From: Lachnospiraceae bacterium
Lineage (GTDB): Bacteria; Bacillota; Clostridia; Lachnospirales; Lachnospiraceae
Assembly (NCBI GenBank): GCA_009774175.1
Contig: VSNG01000001.1
Coordinates: 124,001 to 188,000, forward strand
Reading direction: 5' to 3'
DNA: 64,000 nt
Under the pieces are notes generated by a model. That model ran no database searches. It was not told where the DNA came from and saw nothing but the letters and a program-made list of their open reading frames with translations. Position 1 is the first letter of the stretch; each line of letters begins with the position of its first letter. Positions 33,829 through 42,163 of the stretch are shown in pieces. The position numbers were made by a program, and so were the translations under genes.

Positions 33829-35148
33829 CTATGATTTTGACGGTGTCTCACTGTCTGCATCGGCTTGCTTCGGCTGAGAATGATTTGTGCCCTTTTTCCT
33901 GAGAGGAGGCACGTATTCGGTAAAGGTCATTGATTCCTCAATCTGACCGACAGTCATATAGGATCCCAGATCGGTTGGCAGATTTTTCCTTTGCAGATAC
34001 CGGTTTACAAGTGACTTTACCCCTGCATAGAGCACGGCGAAAATGGGCACGCCCACAATCATGCCGAGGACGCCGAATAGGCCGCCGAATATGGTAATCG
34101 AAAAGATAACCCAGAAACTCGAAAGGCCGGTGGAGTCGCCAAGGATTTTCGGGCCCAGAATATTGCCGTCAAACTGCTGGATAAAGATAATCAGTATGCC
34201 GAAATAGAGGGCCTGCTTTGGGTCTACCATCAGCACCAGGAGGGCGCTGGGGATACCGCCGATCCATGGGCCGAAAAAGGGAATCACGTTGGTCACGCCG
34301 ATAATCATGCTTACCAGTATGGAATAAGGCGTGCCGATAATACTGGTGCAGACAAAGCAGATAATGCCGATAATAATGGAGTCTATAATTTTGCCGCCGA
34401 TAAAACCAATAAAAGTGCTGTGAATGAAGCGGAAATTGGATACCAGCTCGTTTCCGGCCTTGCGGTCAAACACTGCATAGACAATTTTCTTTGCCTGTCC
34501 GGCAAATTTTTCCTTGCTGCCCAGCAGATAGATGGAGATAATGAAACCGATCACAAGATTCCACAGCGCCTTAAATACGCCGATTACGCTCAGGGATACC
34601 GTTTTTAAAACTTCGTTGATATGAGGCAGGAGATTGGTGTTTAAATACTCCATTACCTTTGTGGAATACTGGTTGATCAGTGCGTCCACGGTGGCTTCCA
34701 GCTCAGGGTTATCCTTTAGCAGAAGAAGGGCCCAGTTGGAGAGATTGTCCACATAAATGGGAAACTGAAAAATAATGCTCTGTACGCTGCGGATGATCTC
34801 GGGGATGATCAGGGCAAACAGCTCGTAAACGATCAGAAGGACGATCACCAGCGTGGCCAGAATGGAACCCGCCCGGATGCGGCTTTTTACTTTCGCCGTC
34901 ATGGAAAGGCCGGCTTTTACGCAAAGAGGGTTTAAGACTTTTTTCTCTATCATATTTAAAATAGGGGTAAACAGATAGGCAAGCACAAAGCCGTCGATAA
35001 TCGGCATGGCTATGGTGATGAATCTGTTAATGCCGCCCATGAAGTTGGAACGGTGGAAAAGAATATAATAAAAAAGGATTGCCCCCGCAAGTGCCAGAAA
35101 TCCGGTCAATCCCCAGTATAAGTACTTTTTTTCAAATTTAAATTTCAT
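33829..35148 (-). CDS. AI-2E family (PerM/YdbI) membrane transporter
   Basis: 439 residues with about eight membrane segments. The signature region is IIGVTNVIPFFGPWIGGIPS followed by QQFDGNILGPKILGDSTGLS and FGVLGMIVGVPIFAVLYAG, typical of AI-2E/PerM proteins. Members export small molecules or act as Na+/H+ exchangers; substrate unknown here. The C-terminal tail is hydrophilic. It has its own promoter and heads a two-gene unit with the small membrane protein. Confidence 0.93.
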   Translation of the reverse strand: MKFKFEKKYLYWGLTGFLALAGAILFYYILFHRSNFMGGINRFITIAMPIIDGFVLAYLFTPILNMIEKKVLNPLCVKAGLSMTAKVKSRIRAGSILATLVIVLLIVYELFALIIPEIIRSVQSIIFQFPIYVDNLSNWALLLLKDNPELEATVDALINQYSTKVMEYLNTNLLPHINEVLKTVSLSVIGVFKALWNLVIGFIISIYLLGSKEKFAGQAKKIVYAVFDRKAGNELVSNFRFIHSTFIGFIGGKIIDSIIIGIICFVCTSIIGTPYSILVSMIIGVTNVIPFFGPWIGGIPSALLVLMVDPKQALYFGILIIFIQQFDGNILGPKILGDSTGLSSFWVIFSITIFGGLFGVLGMIVGVPIFAVLYAGVKSLVNRYLQRKNLPTDLGSYMTVGQIEESMTFTEYVPPLRKKGTNHSQPKQADADSETPSKS

Positions 35149-35180
35149 ATGCTGTGCCTCTTTCGCTTCCTCTTTTTATT

Positions 35181-35209
35181 ATTATATCAATTTAGAGGTT
35201 GGGACACAA
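35181..35209 (-). promoter_or_regulatory. Promoter of the AI-2E family gene
   Basis: On the minus strand, TTGTGT (35204-35209) and TATAAT (35181-35186) with 17 bases between. The -35 is weak beyond TTG. About 35 bases before the ATG. Confidence 0.65.
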
Positions 35210-35364
35210 TACCATTCCCCCAGTTGCGTGTAAAAATGTAGTGCAGAAAGAACAAATATTCTGTATAATGGAATAAGCGCAGGGTAGCTCCTGAAAGGGA
35301 ACTTTATCATTGTCAGTTTTTCAAGGAACAGAAACAGGGAATAAAACGGGGAGCACGGGAATAT

Positions 35365-36093
35365 ATGAAGCTGCAACAGGTGTTGAGCCTTACGAGAAAG
35401 GCCGTGGACGATTATCATATGATAGAGCCGGGCGATAGGATTGCTGTAGGCATTTCAGGCGGAAAGGACAGCCTGACGCTGTTGTATGCCATGCAGGGAC
35501 TGCGCCGCTTTTATCCGGCGCCTTTTACACTTTCTGCGGTGACGGTGGATCTTGGTTTTGGAAATCTGGATTTATCCGGCATTGAAGAGCTTTGTCGGGA
35601 ACTGGATGTGGAGTATCACATTGTCAGGACAGATATCGGTAAAATTATTTTTGAGGACAGGCAGGAATCCAATCCCTGTTCTCTGTGCGCGAAAATGAGA
35701 AAGGGCGCGTTAAACGACGCCATGAAGGAGGCGGGCTGCAATAAAGTGGCCTATGCCCACCACAAGGATGATGTGGTGGAAACGATGATGATGTCGCTGA
35801 TTTACGAGGGACGGTTTCATACCTTTCGCCCCGTCACCTATCTGGACCGCACGGAAATTACCGTTATCAGGCCTATGATTTATATGAACGAGTCCGATGT
35901 GGTCGGGTTCGTCCGCAGGCAAAACGTACCTGTGGTTAAAAGTCCCTGCCCCGCGGACGGACATACCAAGCGGGAGACTGTTAAAAATCTGGTACAGCAG
36001 ATCAATCTGGAGGCGCCCGGCGTAAAGGAGCGCATGTTTACGGCAATTTTGGGAGGAAATATAGATGGCTGGGAAAAATCATACTTATCATGA
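35365..36093 (+). CDS. TtcA-like tRNA 2-thiolation family ATPase
   Basis: 242 residues. The PP-loop is AVGISGGKDSLTLLYAM (SGGKDS). CSLCAKMRKG provides the Cys-x-x-Cys that in TtcA binds an iron-sulfur cluster, and KSPCPADGHTKRE supplies the third conserved cysteine. The family thiolates cytidine 32 in tRNA, but Gram-positive members are not all proven, so I leave the symbol empty. The gene overlaps the recombinase start by 29 bases. A TATAAT at 35264-35269 lies 95 bases upstream without a good -35. Confidence 0.88.
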   Translation: MKLQQVLSLTRKAVDDYHMIEPGDRIAVGISGGKDSLTLLYAMQGLRRFYPAPFTLSAVTVDLGFGNLDLSGIEELCRELDVEYHIVRTDIGKIIFEDRQESNPCSLCAKMRKGALNDAMKEAGCNKVAYAHHKDDVVETMMMSLIYEGRFHTFRPVTYLDRTEITVIRPMIYMNESDVVGFVRRQNVPVVKSPCPADGHTKRETVKNLVQQINLEAPGVKERMFTAILGGNIDGWEKSYLS

Positions 36094-37132
36094 AAAACGG
36101 GAAACCGGCTATATTTTACAGCTGAGGGAGCTTCTTGCGGGGCTGCCCCCCTATACGCGAGATTATTTTCGTGCCATAGAGCAGAAATCCAGTGCAAAGA
36201 CAAGAATATCCTATGCCTATGACTTTCAGGTTTTTCTGCGGTTTCTGACAGAGAAAAATCCGGCGCTTAAGGATAAAGCCATACGGGACATTACGCTTGG
36301 TGATCTCAATAACCTGACGGCGCTTGATATAGAGGAATATCAGGAACACCTGAAATATTATGAGTCGGAAAACGGGGAACAGAAAAACGGGGCTAACAGC
36401 ATTGCAAGAAAGATGTCGTCCCTTCGCAGTATGTTCGACTATTTCTTTAAGAAGGAACTGCTCACAAAAAATGTGGCCATGCAGGTGGATATGCCCAAAA
36501 TCCACGAAAAAGCCATTATCCATCTGGAGCCCGATGAGGTGGCAATTTTTCTTGACAGTCTGGAAAGCTATGAAAAGGAACTGACAGGCAGAAAAAAAGA
36601 TTTCTTTTTAAAGACAAAAGTGCGGGATATTGCCATTGTGACCCTGTTCCTGGGGACGGGCATCCGTGTTTCGGAATGCGTGGGACTGGATTTAAACGAC
36701 GTAAATTTCCGGGAAAACAGCATTCGCATTATCCGTAAAGGCGGAAACGAGGCCGTGCTTTATTTCGGGGAAGAGGTGGAAAAAGCCCTTCTGGATTACA
36801 TAGAAGGCCCCCGGGCCCAGATTGCGCAGCAGGCGCTGCCGGGGGAAGAAAACGCTTTGTTTTTCTCCTTACAGAAAAAGCGGATCAGCGTCCATGCGGT
36901 GGAAAATCTGGTGGAAAAATATGCGAGAGAATTTGTCCCGCAAAAAAAGATTACGCCCCATAAGCTTCGTTCCACCTTCGGCACGGCACTATATCAGGAA
37001 ACGGAAGATATTTATCTGGTAGCGGACGTACTCGGCCATTCGGATGTGGGAACAACCAGAAAACACTATGCGGCCATCAAGGATCAGAACCGCCGAAAGG
37101 CCGCGCGCACGATTAAGCTCAGGGACGGTTAA
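36065..37132 (+). CDS. Tyrosine recombinase, XerS-sized
   Basis: 355 residues. GGGAGG precedes the ATG. An N-terminal SAM-like DNA-binding domain (residues 30-135) and a C-terminal catalytic domain with the complete set: Arg201 (GTGIRVSE), Lys225 (IRKGGN), His299/Arg302 (PHKLRS), His325 (LGHSD) and Tyr335 (RKHYAAI). The length, the LPPYTRDYF opening and a long linker around residue 150-185 resemble the single-recombinase XerS of streptococci more than 300-residue XerC/XerD. It sits among housekeeping genes and is not linked to a visible mobile element. Chromosome dimer resolution is a reasonable inference. Confidence 0.85.
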   Translation: MAGKNHTYHEKRETGYILQLRELLAGLPPYTRDYFRAIEQKSSAKTRISYAYDFQVFLRFLTEKNPALKDKAIRDITLGDLNNLTALDIEEYQEHLKYYESENGEQKNGANSIARKMSSLRSMFDYFFKKELLTKNVAMQVDMPKIHEKAIIHLEPDEVAIFLDSLESYEKELTGRKKDFFLKTKVRDIAIVTLFLGTGIRVSECVGLDLNDVNFRENSIRIIRKGGNEAVLYFGEEVEKALLDYIEGPRAQIAQQALPGEENALFFSLQKKRISVHAVENLVEKYAREFVPQKKITPHKLRSTFGTALYQETEDIYLVADVLGHSDVGTTRKHYAAIKDQNRRKAARTIKLRDG

Positions 37133-37187
37133 GAAACTTTGCGCCAATGGAGGCCTCATTTGCTGATCCGGGTCTGGAAAACTCGCT

Positions 37188-37221
37188 AACTATGAAATAA
37201 ATGTGTATTTGTTTCATAGTT
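37188..37221. repeat. AT-rich inverted repeat downstream of the recombinase
   Basis: Perfect 10-base arms AACTATGAAA (37188-37197) and TTTCATAGTT (37212-37221) around a 14-base centre that is itself partly symmetric. It begins 55 bases after the recombinase stop. No T tract follows. It could be an inefficient terminator, a protein-binding site or a recombinase target; the sequence alone does not decide. Confidence 0.5.
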
Positions 37222-37292
37222 GCACGAAACCTTCTGCATAACCCGTTACTGTGCTCTCAGGCGAATGAAGGATTTTGCCGATAAAACAGTTT

Positions 37293-38174
37293 TTATAAAA
37301 TCATATCCCAAATACTTAACTGTTTTGCGGTCTCTTTTTCCTCATAGGTTTGCAGATACTGAAATATCTGATCATTATTATGGAGTATACGGTTCTTTTC
37401 ACAAAATTGGTGAAATATCTGCATCAGGCGGCGGTTGTTCGGACTGTTAACGGCATATTGGCTGCCGTATGTGCGGATATATTTTTCTTTTAAGCCGGGG
37501 GAAAGACGATCCAACTGTTCATAAAAGTATTCCCGGTTTCCTTCACGAAGAGTCAGTCCCATACCAAAGCAAATAACGCCTTGAACCTTTGCCTTTGCAC
37601 ATAAATTCAGAATGCCGCGGATATTTTCTTCCGTATCGTTTATAAAGGGTAAAATTGGCGACAGCCAGACAACCGTTGGTATGCCTGCATCATGCAGCTG
37701 CTTCAGAGCCATAAAGCGCTCTTTCGTCGTACATACATTCGGTTCAATTTTACGGCACAAATCTTCATCGTAAGTTGTAAGGGTCATTTGGACGACACAT
37801 TTGGACCTGTTGTTTATTTTCTGTAACAGGTCCAGATCCCGCAAAATACGATCCGATTTTGTAATGACAGTAAAACCGAATCCGTGATCCGCTATCAGGT
37901 GCAGGGCTTTTCGCACCATTTTCAGCTCTGTTTCCAGAGGAAGATAGGGATCTGTCATGGAACCTGTACCGATCATACACTTTTTTCGTTTATGTGTCAG
38001 AACATTCTCCAACAGCTCGATGGCATTTTCCTTTACTTCAATATCTTCAAAGGCATGTTCCATATGATAGCATCTGCTTCTGGAATCGCAGTAAATGCAT
38101 CCGTGAGAGCAGCCGCGATATAAATTCATTCCGTTTTTTGCCGATAAGATGCCTTTTGCAGTCACAAAGTGCAT
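37293..38174 (-). CDS. Radical SAM protein of the SPL (spore photoproduct lyase-like) family
   Basis: 293 residues, AGGAGAG before the ATG. The radical SAM cluster motif is CSHGCIYC (C-x3-C-x2-C) at residues 22-29, followed by a TIM-barrel-like region with CMIGTGSMTDPYLPLE and VQMTLTTYDEDLCRKIEPN, which is the pattern of SPL-type proteins often called Rv2578c-like. True spore photoproduct lyase has a longer N-terminus, so DNA repair is not assured. It is on the minus strand and convergent with the recombinase gene. Confidence 0.85.
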   Translation of the reverse strand: MHFVTAKGILSAKNGMNLYRGCSHGCIYCDSRSRCYHMEHAFEDIEVKENAIELLENVLTHKRKKCMIGTGSMTDPYLPLETELKMVRKALHLIADHGFGFTVITKSDRILRDLDLLQKINNRSKCVVQMTLTTYDEDLCRKIEPNVCTTKERFMALKQLHDAGIPTVVWLSPILPFINDTEENIRGILNLCAKAKVQGVICFGMGLTLREGNREYFYEQLDRLSPGLKEKYIRTYGSQYAVNSPNNRRLMQIFHQFCEKNRILHNNDQIFQYLQTYEEKETAKQLSIWDMIL

Positions 38175-38224
38175 GTACTCTTCTCTCCTGTTTCCTATGC
38201 GCCGAATATGAACGAACCCGGTAA

Positions 38225-38293
38225 TCAGGCTTTCATTCTGACGGGATGCCTAATTACGGTCGACAGGATGCCGATCATTCGGTCGATTTTCAT
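38225..38293 (-). pseudogene. Remnant of a WYL/YafY-type transcriptional regulator N-terminus
   Basis: A 22-codon frame with a good AGGAG site begins MKIDRMIGILS, the standard first residues of HTH-WYL (YafY-like) regulators in Clostridia. It then diverges and meets a stop, with no HTH following in any frame I read. It fills part of the 150-base gap between the SPL-type and beta-lactamase genes. I read it as the retained start of a deleted gene; chance resemblance of an 11-residue match is possible. Confidence 0.5.
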
Positions 38294-38324
38294 GAGAAAT
38301 CTCCTGTGAATGGAAATAGAGCTC

Positions 38325-39365
38325 TTAGTAGTTTTGCTTGATCAGGGATACGGCAATCTCCCTTGCACGGGCGCTGGAAACGTCCTGCCCTGCCGTTTCG
38401 CCCAGATAAACACAAAAATAGATTCTGTGATCTGCATCCGCAAAGCCAGTATACCAGGCATCCACCACAATGCCGTTTGATTTTCCCATACCTGTTTTTC
38501 CATAGATTTTACAATCGTCCGTGCTGTCCTGTGAAAGGAACATGACTTCTTCAAGGGCAGATAACGTATCGGGAGAATACGCGGAGGAAGAATCAAAAAT
38601 CTGTTTCATGACTGCCGCCTGTTCCCGGGGACAGATTTTCAGGGAAGATTCAATCCAAAAGCCGGTTAGAGAAGGATTGTTATTATTGTTATTCAGATGG
38701 CCCTCCCAGTCTGTGATATCACAGTTTCCGTAATGGAGCGCATCAAGCGTCTTCTGCATGGTATCCGGGCCAAGGTCGTCGATCACCTGTCGGTAATACC
38801 AGACGCAGGAAGTATGAAACGCGGTGGAAAAATCCATATCCTGATTCCAATCATCATTCCAGAAAGTTTCACCACTCCAGGAGCGAATGGAATGATCGGG
38901 ATCGATAACGCTGTTTTCCAGTCCGGCCAGAGAAGAAATAATCTTAAAGGTGGAACAGGGGGAACGACGGACGCCCGCCAGCGCTTCATTATAAATTTGA
39001 CAGGTATTTTCTTCCGGGTCAAGGATAACCGCCGCACCGTTCAGCTCCCCAAAATAAGCGGCCCATTCAGGATGGGATACCGTTGCGGAAATTTGGGTTA
39101 TATCTGGAAGCGCCGAGCTGGCATCGGAAGGACTTTCGGCAATGGCGGCCGGTTCTTCCTGCGGCTCTGCAGCATTGTCCGCTTCTGCCCGTTTGGTTGA
39201 TTCTGCTTTTATCAACTTAGCTGAAGATGCGGACTGATCTGTCAGGGAAGCCGATAAAGAGTCCGTTCTTGGAGCTGTTTTTGCAGAGGCGCAGCCGGAT
39301 ATCATGACGAATAAGGCAAAGACAGAAATAAGTATAGTTGTATGCTTCAGACATTTATATTTCAT
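38325..39365 (-). CDS. Class D beta-lactamase-type lipoprotein
   Basis: 346 residues from ATG 39365 (GGAG 12 bases upstream; ATG at 39383 is an alternative). Lipoprotein signal with lipobox ISGC (Cys25), then about 75 residues of Ser/Ala/Glu-rich linker. Class D motifs in order: SxxK as PCSTFKIISSLAGLENSVI (Ser138, Lys141), SxV as TSCVWYYRQ (Ser186), YGN as LHYGNCDI (212-214) and KTG as YGKTGMG (290-292). The YGN box separates it from ordinary penicillin-binding proteins and from the sensor domain fused in BlaR1. Predicted to hydrolyse beta-lactams at the outer face of the membrane. A run of six Asn lies after YGN. No BlaI/BlaR genes are adjacent. Confidence 0.88.
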   Translation of the reverse strand: MKYKCLKHTTILISVFALFVMISGCASAKTAPRTDSLSASLTDQSASSAKLIKAESTKRAEADNAAEPQEEPAAIAESPSDASSALPDITQISATVSHPEWAAYFGELNGAAVILDPEENTCQIYNEALAGVRRSPCSTFKIISSLAGLENSVIDPDHSIRSWSGETFWNDDWNQDMDFSTAFHTSCVWYYRQVIDDLGPDTMQKTLDALHYGNCDITDWEGHLNNNNNNPSLTGFWIESSLKICPREQAAVMKQIFDSSSAYSPDTLSALEEVMFLSQDSTDDCKIYGKTGMGKSNGIVVDAWYTGFADADHRIYFCVYLGETAGQDVSSARAREIAVSLIKQNY

Positions 39366-39406
39366 AAAATGATTCATCTCCATAAAAATAAAATAACCCG
39401 TTAAAA

Positions 39407-39436
39407 ATTATACCCCATGAAGGCGATTCCTTTCAA
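39407..39436 (-). promoter_or_regulatory. Promoter of the class D beta-lactamase gene
   Basis: Minus strand TTGAAA (39431-39436), 18-base spacer, TATAAT (39407-39412). No BlaI-type TACA-N2-TGTA operator was found around it, so expression may be constitutive. Confidence 0.75.
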
Positions 39437-39516
39437 CGGATTATTTACAGATGATCATTTTATAAGTCACTTATTTCATATTACTTTTTAGATGCCGACT
39501 TATATAAAATGTCCCA

Positions 39517-39912
39517 TCAAGGCGTGACGGCCGCTTCGGCATAATAGGGCACAATCAGATGCGCATCTGCATAGATGGCATCGTTTGTCAGGCGGTTTAT
39601 CCGCATCACCTCGCGGATATACTCGGGAACCGAGTCGTAATGCTCTTCGTCCATGTAGGTTTCCGCTATGGACCAGAGCGTATCGCTGTCCGATATGACA
39701 ATACTCTTATAATATTTGGATGTCTCCCTGGAAGGGTCGGTCTTCGCATCGGAACGGAAAGAACTGACGGCGATGGATGTGGCGGTAATCAGACAGAGCG
39801 TCATGACAAATAAAAGGAAATTCTTTCTCATCTCCCGTCTTCTGCGGATGCGGTTATTACGGATTCGTCTCTCGCTTCTGATATCCTGTGGTCTTCTGCG
39901 TCGCTGTGTCAT
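39517..39912 (-). CDS. yneA: YneA-like SOS cell division inhibitor (LysM protein)
   Basis: 131 residues. An unusually Arg-rich cytoplasmic N-terminus is followed by one membrane helix (about residues 29-50) and an extracellular LysM-like domain (DSDTLWSIAETYMDEEHYDS to ADAHLIVPYY). The divergent placement opposite lexA and the LexA boxes in the shared control region match YneA, which halts division during SOS. It is somewhat longer than the Bacillus protein owing to the basic N-terminus; an internal Met (MRKNFLLF, residue 28) is an alternative start, but GAGGAG fits the first ATG. Confidence 0.87.
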   Translation of the reverse strand: MTQRRRRPQDIRSERRIRNNRIRRRREMRKNFLLFVMTLCLITATSIAVSSFRSDAKTDPSRETSKYYKSIVISDSDTLWSIAETYMDEEHYDSVPEYIREVMRINRLTNDAIYADAHLIVPYYAEAAVTP

Positions 39913-39963
39913 AGGTAATCCAACTCCTCTCTGATTCCTGAATTCTTCTACACTTATAAAAAC

Positions 39964-40061
39964 AGAACAAATGTTGCGAACGAATGTTCTCTATAAACGC
40001 ATTATATCGAACATGTATTCGTAAGTCAATACTATTTTACAAAAAATCGAACAAATTTTCT
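39964..40061. promoter_or_regulatory. Four LexA boxes between yneA and lexA
   Basis: Gram-positive LexA sites follow CGAAC-N4-GTTCG. Box 1, 39964-39977 (GAACAAATGTTG, one mismatch); box 2, 39977-39990 (GAACGAATGTTC, perfect half sites); box 3, 40008-40021 (GAACATGTATTC, one mismatch); box 4, 40048-40061 (GAACAAATTTTC, one mismatch). Box 3 lies within the yneA promoter spacer, boxes 1 and 2 at or just after its start of transcription, and box 4 just upstream of the lexA -35. Confidence 0.88.
40001..40029 (-). promoter_or_regulatory. SOS-controlled promoter of yneA
   Basis: Minus strand TTGACT (40024-40029), 17-base spacer, TATAAT (40001-40006). A LexA box occupies nearly all of the spacer, so bound LexA would block RNA polymerase directly. 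Confidence 0.9.
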
Positions 40062-40071
40062 GAATATATGT

Positions 40072-40100
40072 TTGCCTTTTAAAAAACGCTGTGTTATTAT
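40072..40100 (+). promoter_or_regulatory. Promoter of lexA
   Basis: TTGCCT (40072-40077), 17-base spacer, TATTAT (40095-40100). LexA box 4 ends 10 bases upstream of the -35. Moderate consensus, consistent with autoregulated expression. Confidence 0.75.
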
Positions 40101-40137
40101 GGTATATAGAAAGTATAGAAAGGACAGGGTGTTATTT

Positions 40138-40758
40138 ATGGCACATGGAAAGATTACGGTAAAGCAGCAGCAGATTCTTGATTATATTAAAGATGAGATT
40201 TTAAACAAAGGATATCCGCCGGCTGTCCGCGAGATCTGTGAAGCGGTTAATCTGAAATCGACTTCTTCCGTACACTCCCATCTAGAGACACTGGAAAAGA
40301 ACGGCTATATCAGGCGTGATCCTACAAAACCCCGCGCCATTGAGATATGTGACGATAATTTTCAGATGGTGCGTACAGAAATGGTTTCCCTGCCGGTGAT
40401 CGGTCAGGTTGCGGCCGGACAGCCGATTCTTGCACAGGAGAATATCGAGAGCTACTTCCCTGTTCCGGCGGATATGGTGCCGAAGGGAGAGTCCTTCGTC
40501 CTTAAGGTGAAGGGAGATTCCATGATCAATGTGGGGATTTACAGCGGCGACCAGATTTTTGTAAGGAGCTGTCAGACCGCGGATAACGGCGATACGGTGG
40601 TGGCATTAGTTGACGATTCCGCCACAGTGAAAACTTTCTATAAAGAAAACGGGCATGTCCGCCTCCAGCCTGAAAATGATTCCATGGAGCCCATCATAGT
40701 GGACGACTGCCAGATTCTGGGTAAGGTATTTGGGGTGTTCCGCCTGTATAAAAATTAA
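40138..40758 (+). CDS. lexA: SOS repressor LexA
   Basis: 206 residues from ATG 40138; the longer frame from 40072 would run through the promoter. N-terminal winged helix (ITVKQQQILDYIKDEILNKG, SVHSHLETLEKNGYIRR) and C-terminal S24 peptidase domain. Self-cleavage site Ala93-Gly94 in GQVAAGQP; catalytic Ser128 in GDSMI and Lys165 in ATVKTF. It represses SOS genes until RecA filaments trigger autocleavage. A terminator follows. Confidence 0.98.
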   Translation: MAHGKITVKQQQILDYIKDEILNKGYPPAVREICEAVNLKSTSSVHSHLETLEKNGYIRRDPTKPRAIEICDDNFQMVRTEMVSLPVIGQVAAGQPILAQENIESYFPVPADMVPKGESFVLKVKGDSMINVGIYSGDQIFVRSCQTADNGDTVVALVDDSATVKTFYKENGHVRLQPENDSMEPIIVDDCQILGKVFGVFRLYKN

Positions 40759-40765
40759 TATGACG

Positions 40766-40804
40766 AAAAGAGAGCATACTGTATTTTGAGAATGCTCTCT
40801 TTTT
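40766..40804 (+). terminator. Intrinsic terminator after lexA
   Basis: AAGAGAGCAT arm ending 40777 pairs with ATGCTCTCTT starting 40792, with a 14-base loop and a final run of T to 40804. Confidence 0.85.
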
Positions 40805-40875
40805 GCGTGCAAAGATAGAGAGGAAAAGAAGAAGATCATAAAGTATACTACAGATTATCAGGAGGATGTTACGCC

Positions 40876-41727
40876 ATGAAATGGGTAGAAAGACTAAACG
40901 AAGCCATAGGCTATATGGAAGAACATTTAACGGATGAAATTGATTATGAGCAGCTTGGGCGGATCGCCTGCTGTTCCTCTTATCATTTTCAGCGAATGTT
41001 TACTTATATGGCGGGGATTCCGCTGTCCGAATATATCCGTAGAAGAAAAATGTCGCTTGCGGCCGTGGATTTGCAGGGATCGGATATGAAGATTGTTGAT
41101 GTTGCGGAAAAATACGGCTACCACTCTCCCACCGCTTTTAACAGAGCCTTTCAGTCCGTTCACGGAATCGCCCCTTCTGCCGTAAAAAGCGAGGGTGTGC
41201 CAGTAAAATCGTATCCGCCTGTTTCATTTAAAATAACAGTCAAAGGAGCGGAGGAAATGAATTATCGAATTGAGACAAAGGACAGTTTTCGTATCGTAGG
41301 AGTATCAGTGCCACTGCATAAGGATATTGAACAAAATTTTGCGGTTATTCCGTCCAAATGGCAGGAAGTATCCGAAAACGGGACTTTACAGAAATTGGCC
41401 GGCATGATGAACATGCCGCCCATGGGGGTGCTCGGAGTGAGTACCTGTAATGATTCCGAAGAGTGGCGCTATTATATTGCGGTAGCCAGTTCGAAGGAAA
41501 GCGATGGCTTTGAAATGTATACGGTTCCGGCGGCTACCTGGGCCGTTTTTCCCGGCGAGGGAATCAACGAGTCCATTCAGGAGCTGGAGCGGCGGATTGT
41601 AACGGAATGGCTGCCTGCATCCGGCTACGAATATGGTGACGGACCTGATGTGGAGGTTTATATCAATCCTGATCCGCAAAACGCAAAGTATGAGGTGTGG
41701 ATTCCCGTCGTCAAAAAACAAGCATAA
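40876..41727 (+). CDS. AraC-family regulator with GyrI-like ligand domain
   Basis: 283 residues, AGGAGG before the ATG. The N-terminal AraC DNA-binding domain (two HTH units, LGRIACCSSYHFQRMFTYMAG and ADVAEKYGYHSPTAFNRAFQ-like) spans about residues 8-108. The C-terminal GyrI-like effector domain (about 130-280) begins YRIETKDSFRIVGVSVPL. This Rob/SoxS-like fusion class senses small hydrophobic molecules. Ligand and targets are unknown; the neighbouring genes are not obvious targets. Confidence 0.92.
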   Translation: MKWVERLNEAIGYMEEHLTDEIDYEQLGRIACCSSYHFQRMFTYMAGIPLSEYIRRRKMSLAAVDLQGSDMKIVDVAEKYGYHSPTAFNRAFQSVHGIAPSAVKSEGVPVKSYPPVSFKITVKGAEEMNYRIETKDSFRIVGVSVPLHKDIEQNFAVIPSKWQEVSENGTLQKLAGMMNMPPMGVLGVSTCNDSEEWRYYIAVASSKESDGFEMYTVPAATWAVFPGEGINESIQELERRIVTEWLPASGYEYGDGPDVEVYINPDPQNAKYEVWIPVVKKQA

Positions 41728-41915
41728 ATTTTAAAGGATATTGTAATCAAAACAGAAAACAAATGTTCTGGAAAATATTAAGGCGTTTTCTGTTACATAG
41801 GAATTTCCCTTTTCGCCATACTACATAGTAATCGTAATTGCTGTCTCTTTGCAATTATGGTTAAAAGTCGGTCCTGGTTTATATGGGATTGATTTCTTAT
41901 GAGGGGGGAAGGAAA

Positions 41916-42137
41916 ATGAAAAACAAAGCATTGGACTGCCTTGCCCTGACGATTGCCATTATCGGCGCTATTAACTGGGGATTGATCGGCTTTTTCAGCT
42001 TTGATCTGGTGGCATTTATTTTTGGTAACATGTCATGGTTTTCGAGAATTATTTACGCCCTGGTGGGTATCGCCGGACTGTATATCATCACTTTCTATAT
42101 GTATACAGGCGGCACGGCAGAGTCGAATAAGGCTTAG
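41916..42137 (+). CDS. DUF378 (YuzA-like) small membrane protein
   Basis: 73 residues from ATG 41916 after a very strong GGGGGGAAGG site; the frame is open to 41883 but the family starts at MKNKALDCLALTIAIIGAIN. Two membrane helices with INWGLIGFFSFDLVAFIFG, the DUF378 hallmark, and IIYALVGIAGLYII. Function unknown. A 10-base inverted repeat (AACAGAAAAC, 41751-41760 and 41785-41794) lies upstream, probably a weak terminator for the AraC-family gene. Confidence 0.9.
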   Translation: MKNKALDCLALTIAIIGAINWGLIGFFSFDLVAFIFGNMSWFSRIIYALVGIAGLYIITFYMYTGGTAESNKA

Positions 42138-42163
42138 GTCAGAGAACGCTTCAAGAAGTTTAC

